Shown one piece after another: positions 35,253-35,278 of a stretch of 35,278 nucleotides of DNA (position 1 is its first letter; each line of letters begins with the position of its first letter). Origin of the DNA: Asaia bogorensis (GTDB lineage: Bacteria; Pseudomonadota; Alphaproteobacteria; Acetobacterales; Acetobacteraceae); NCBI GenBank assembly GCA_945869965.1, contig CAMBRC010000043.1, forward strand, positions 1-35,278, written 5' to 3'. The notes beneath the pieces were generated by a model. It was not told the origin of the DNA. It made no database searches and was given only the letters and a program-made list of their open reading frames with translations. Made by a program: the position numbers and the translations under genes.

Positions 35253-35278
35253 ATGTCGAGTGTGTTGCTGACGTTGTT
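35253..35278 (+). CDS. Possible gene start at the window edge
   Basis: An ATG at 35253 opens MSSVLLTL and runs off the window; GAAGG lies 9 bases upstream. Too short to identify. The 95 bases between it and the preceding gene show nothing else recognisable. Confidence 0.25.

Overview
The window is a strongly G+C-rich chromosomal stretch with dense, mostly single-copy genes and G/C-ending codons. Gene content (aroQ-accB-accC operon, tkt-gap-pgk cluster, a high-affinity branched-chain amino acid type ABC importer, an accessory SecA-like protein, many amidase/oxidoreductase genes) and the style of the intergenic repeats point to an alphaproteobacterium, most likely an Acetobacteraceae-like member of the Rhodospirillales. 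The family-level assignment is inference. No rRNA, tRNA or CRISPR array was recognised.

Layout. 1-1050: the end of an ISAs1-like insertion sequence (minus-strand transposase start running off the left edge) abuts the 3' part of a SecA-like ATPase gene, which therefore looks interrupted. 1052-6239: four tightly packed genes in alternating orientation (an MDR-family reductase, an orphan family-5 solute-binding protein, an acetolactate-synthase-like ThDP enzyme, an alpha/beta hydrolase). 6240-7009 is a gene-poor gap with a stopless minus-strand reading frame and a composite repeat. 7010-12330 is a five-gene liv-type importer on the minus strand (livJ-livH-livM-[repeat]-livG-livF). 12548-14604: an FAD monooxygenase and a MORN-repeat exported protein.

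14657-17255 is a compact minus-strand operon of three translationally coupled genes: a GatC/AtzG-like small protein, an amidase-signature hydrolase and an asparaginase-like protein lacking the usual catalytic Asp. A long perfect-looking inverted repeat separates it from a plus-strand run (17524-21291) of GMC oxidoreductase, crotonase-fold enzyme, exported esterase and MAPEG-like membrane protein. 21423-22991: a class IV aminotransferase diverging from a flavin reductase. 23110-27550: transketolase, GAPDH and phosphoglycerate kinase of central carbon metabolism (glycolysis/pentose phosphate, possibly Calvin cycle). 27614-28907: small hypothetical proteins around a Nudix hydrolase. 28904-31150 (minus): aroQ, accB, accC for shikimate and malonyl-CoA synthesis. 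31246-32266: thiS-thiG for thiazole synthesis.

The right end is accessory in character. A diverged copy of the 3' end of thiG recurs at 34405-34582, so about 2.1 kb (two small minus-strand frames and a membrane protein gene) lies between two thiG 3' ends, each next to a hairpin; beyond it is an A+T-richer unknown gene. This looks like the footprint of an insertion at the thiG 3' end.

Four copies of a paired, AT-rich palindromic repeat (near 6.8-7.0, 8.5-8.7, 21.3-21.4 and 26.2-26.3 kb) sit in intergenic spaces. Their sequence creates spurious upstream start codons in frame with livG and pgk; at 26.3 kb the pair forms a convincing bidirectional terminator.
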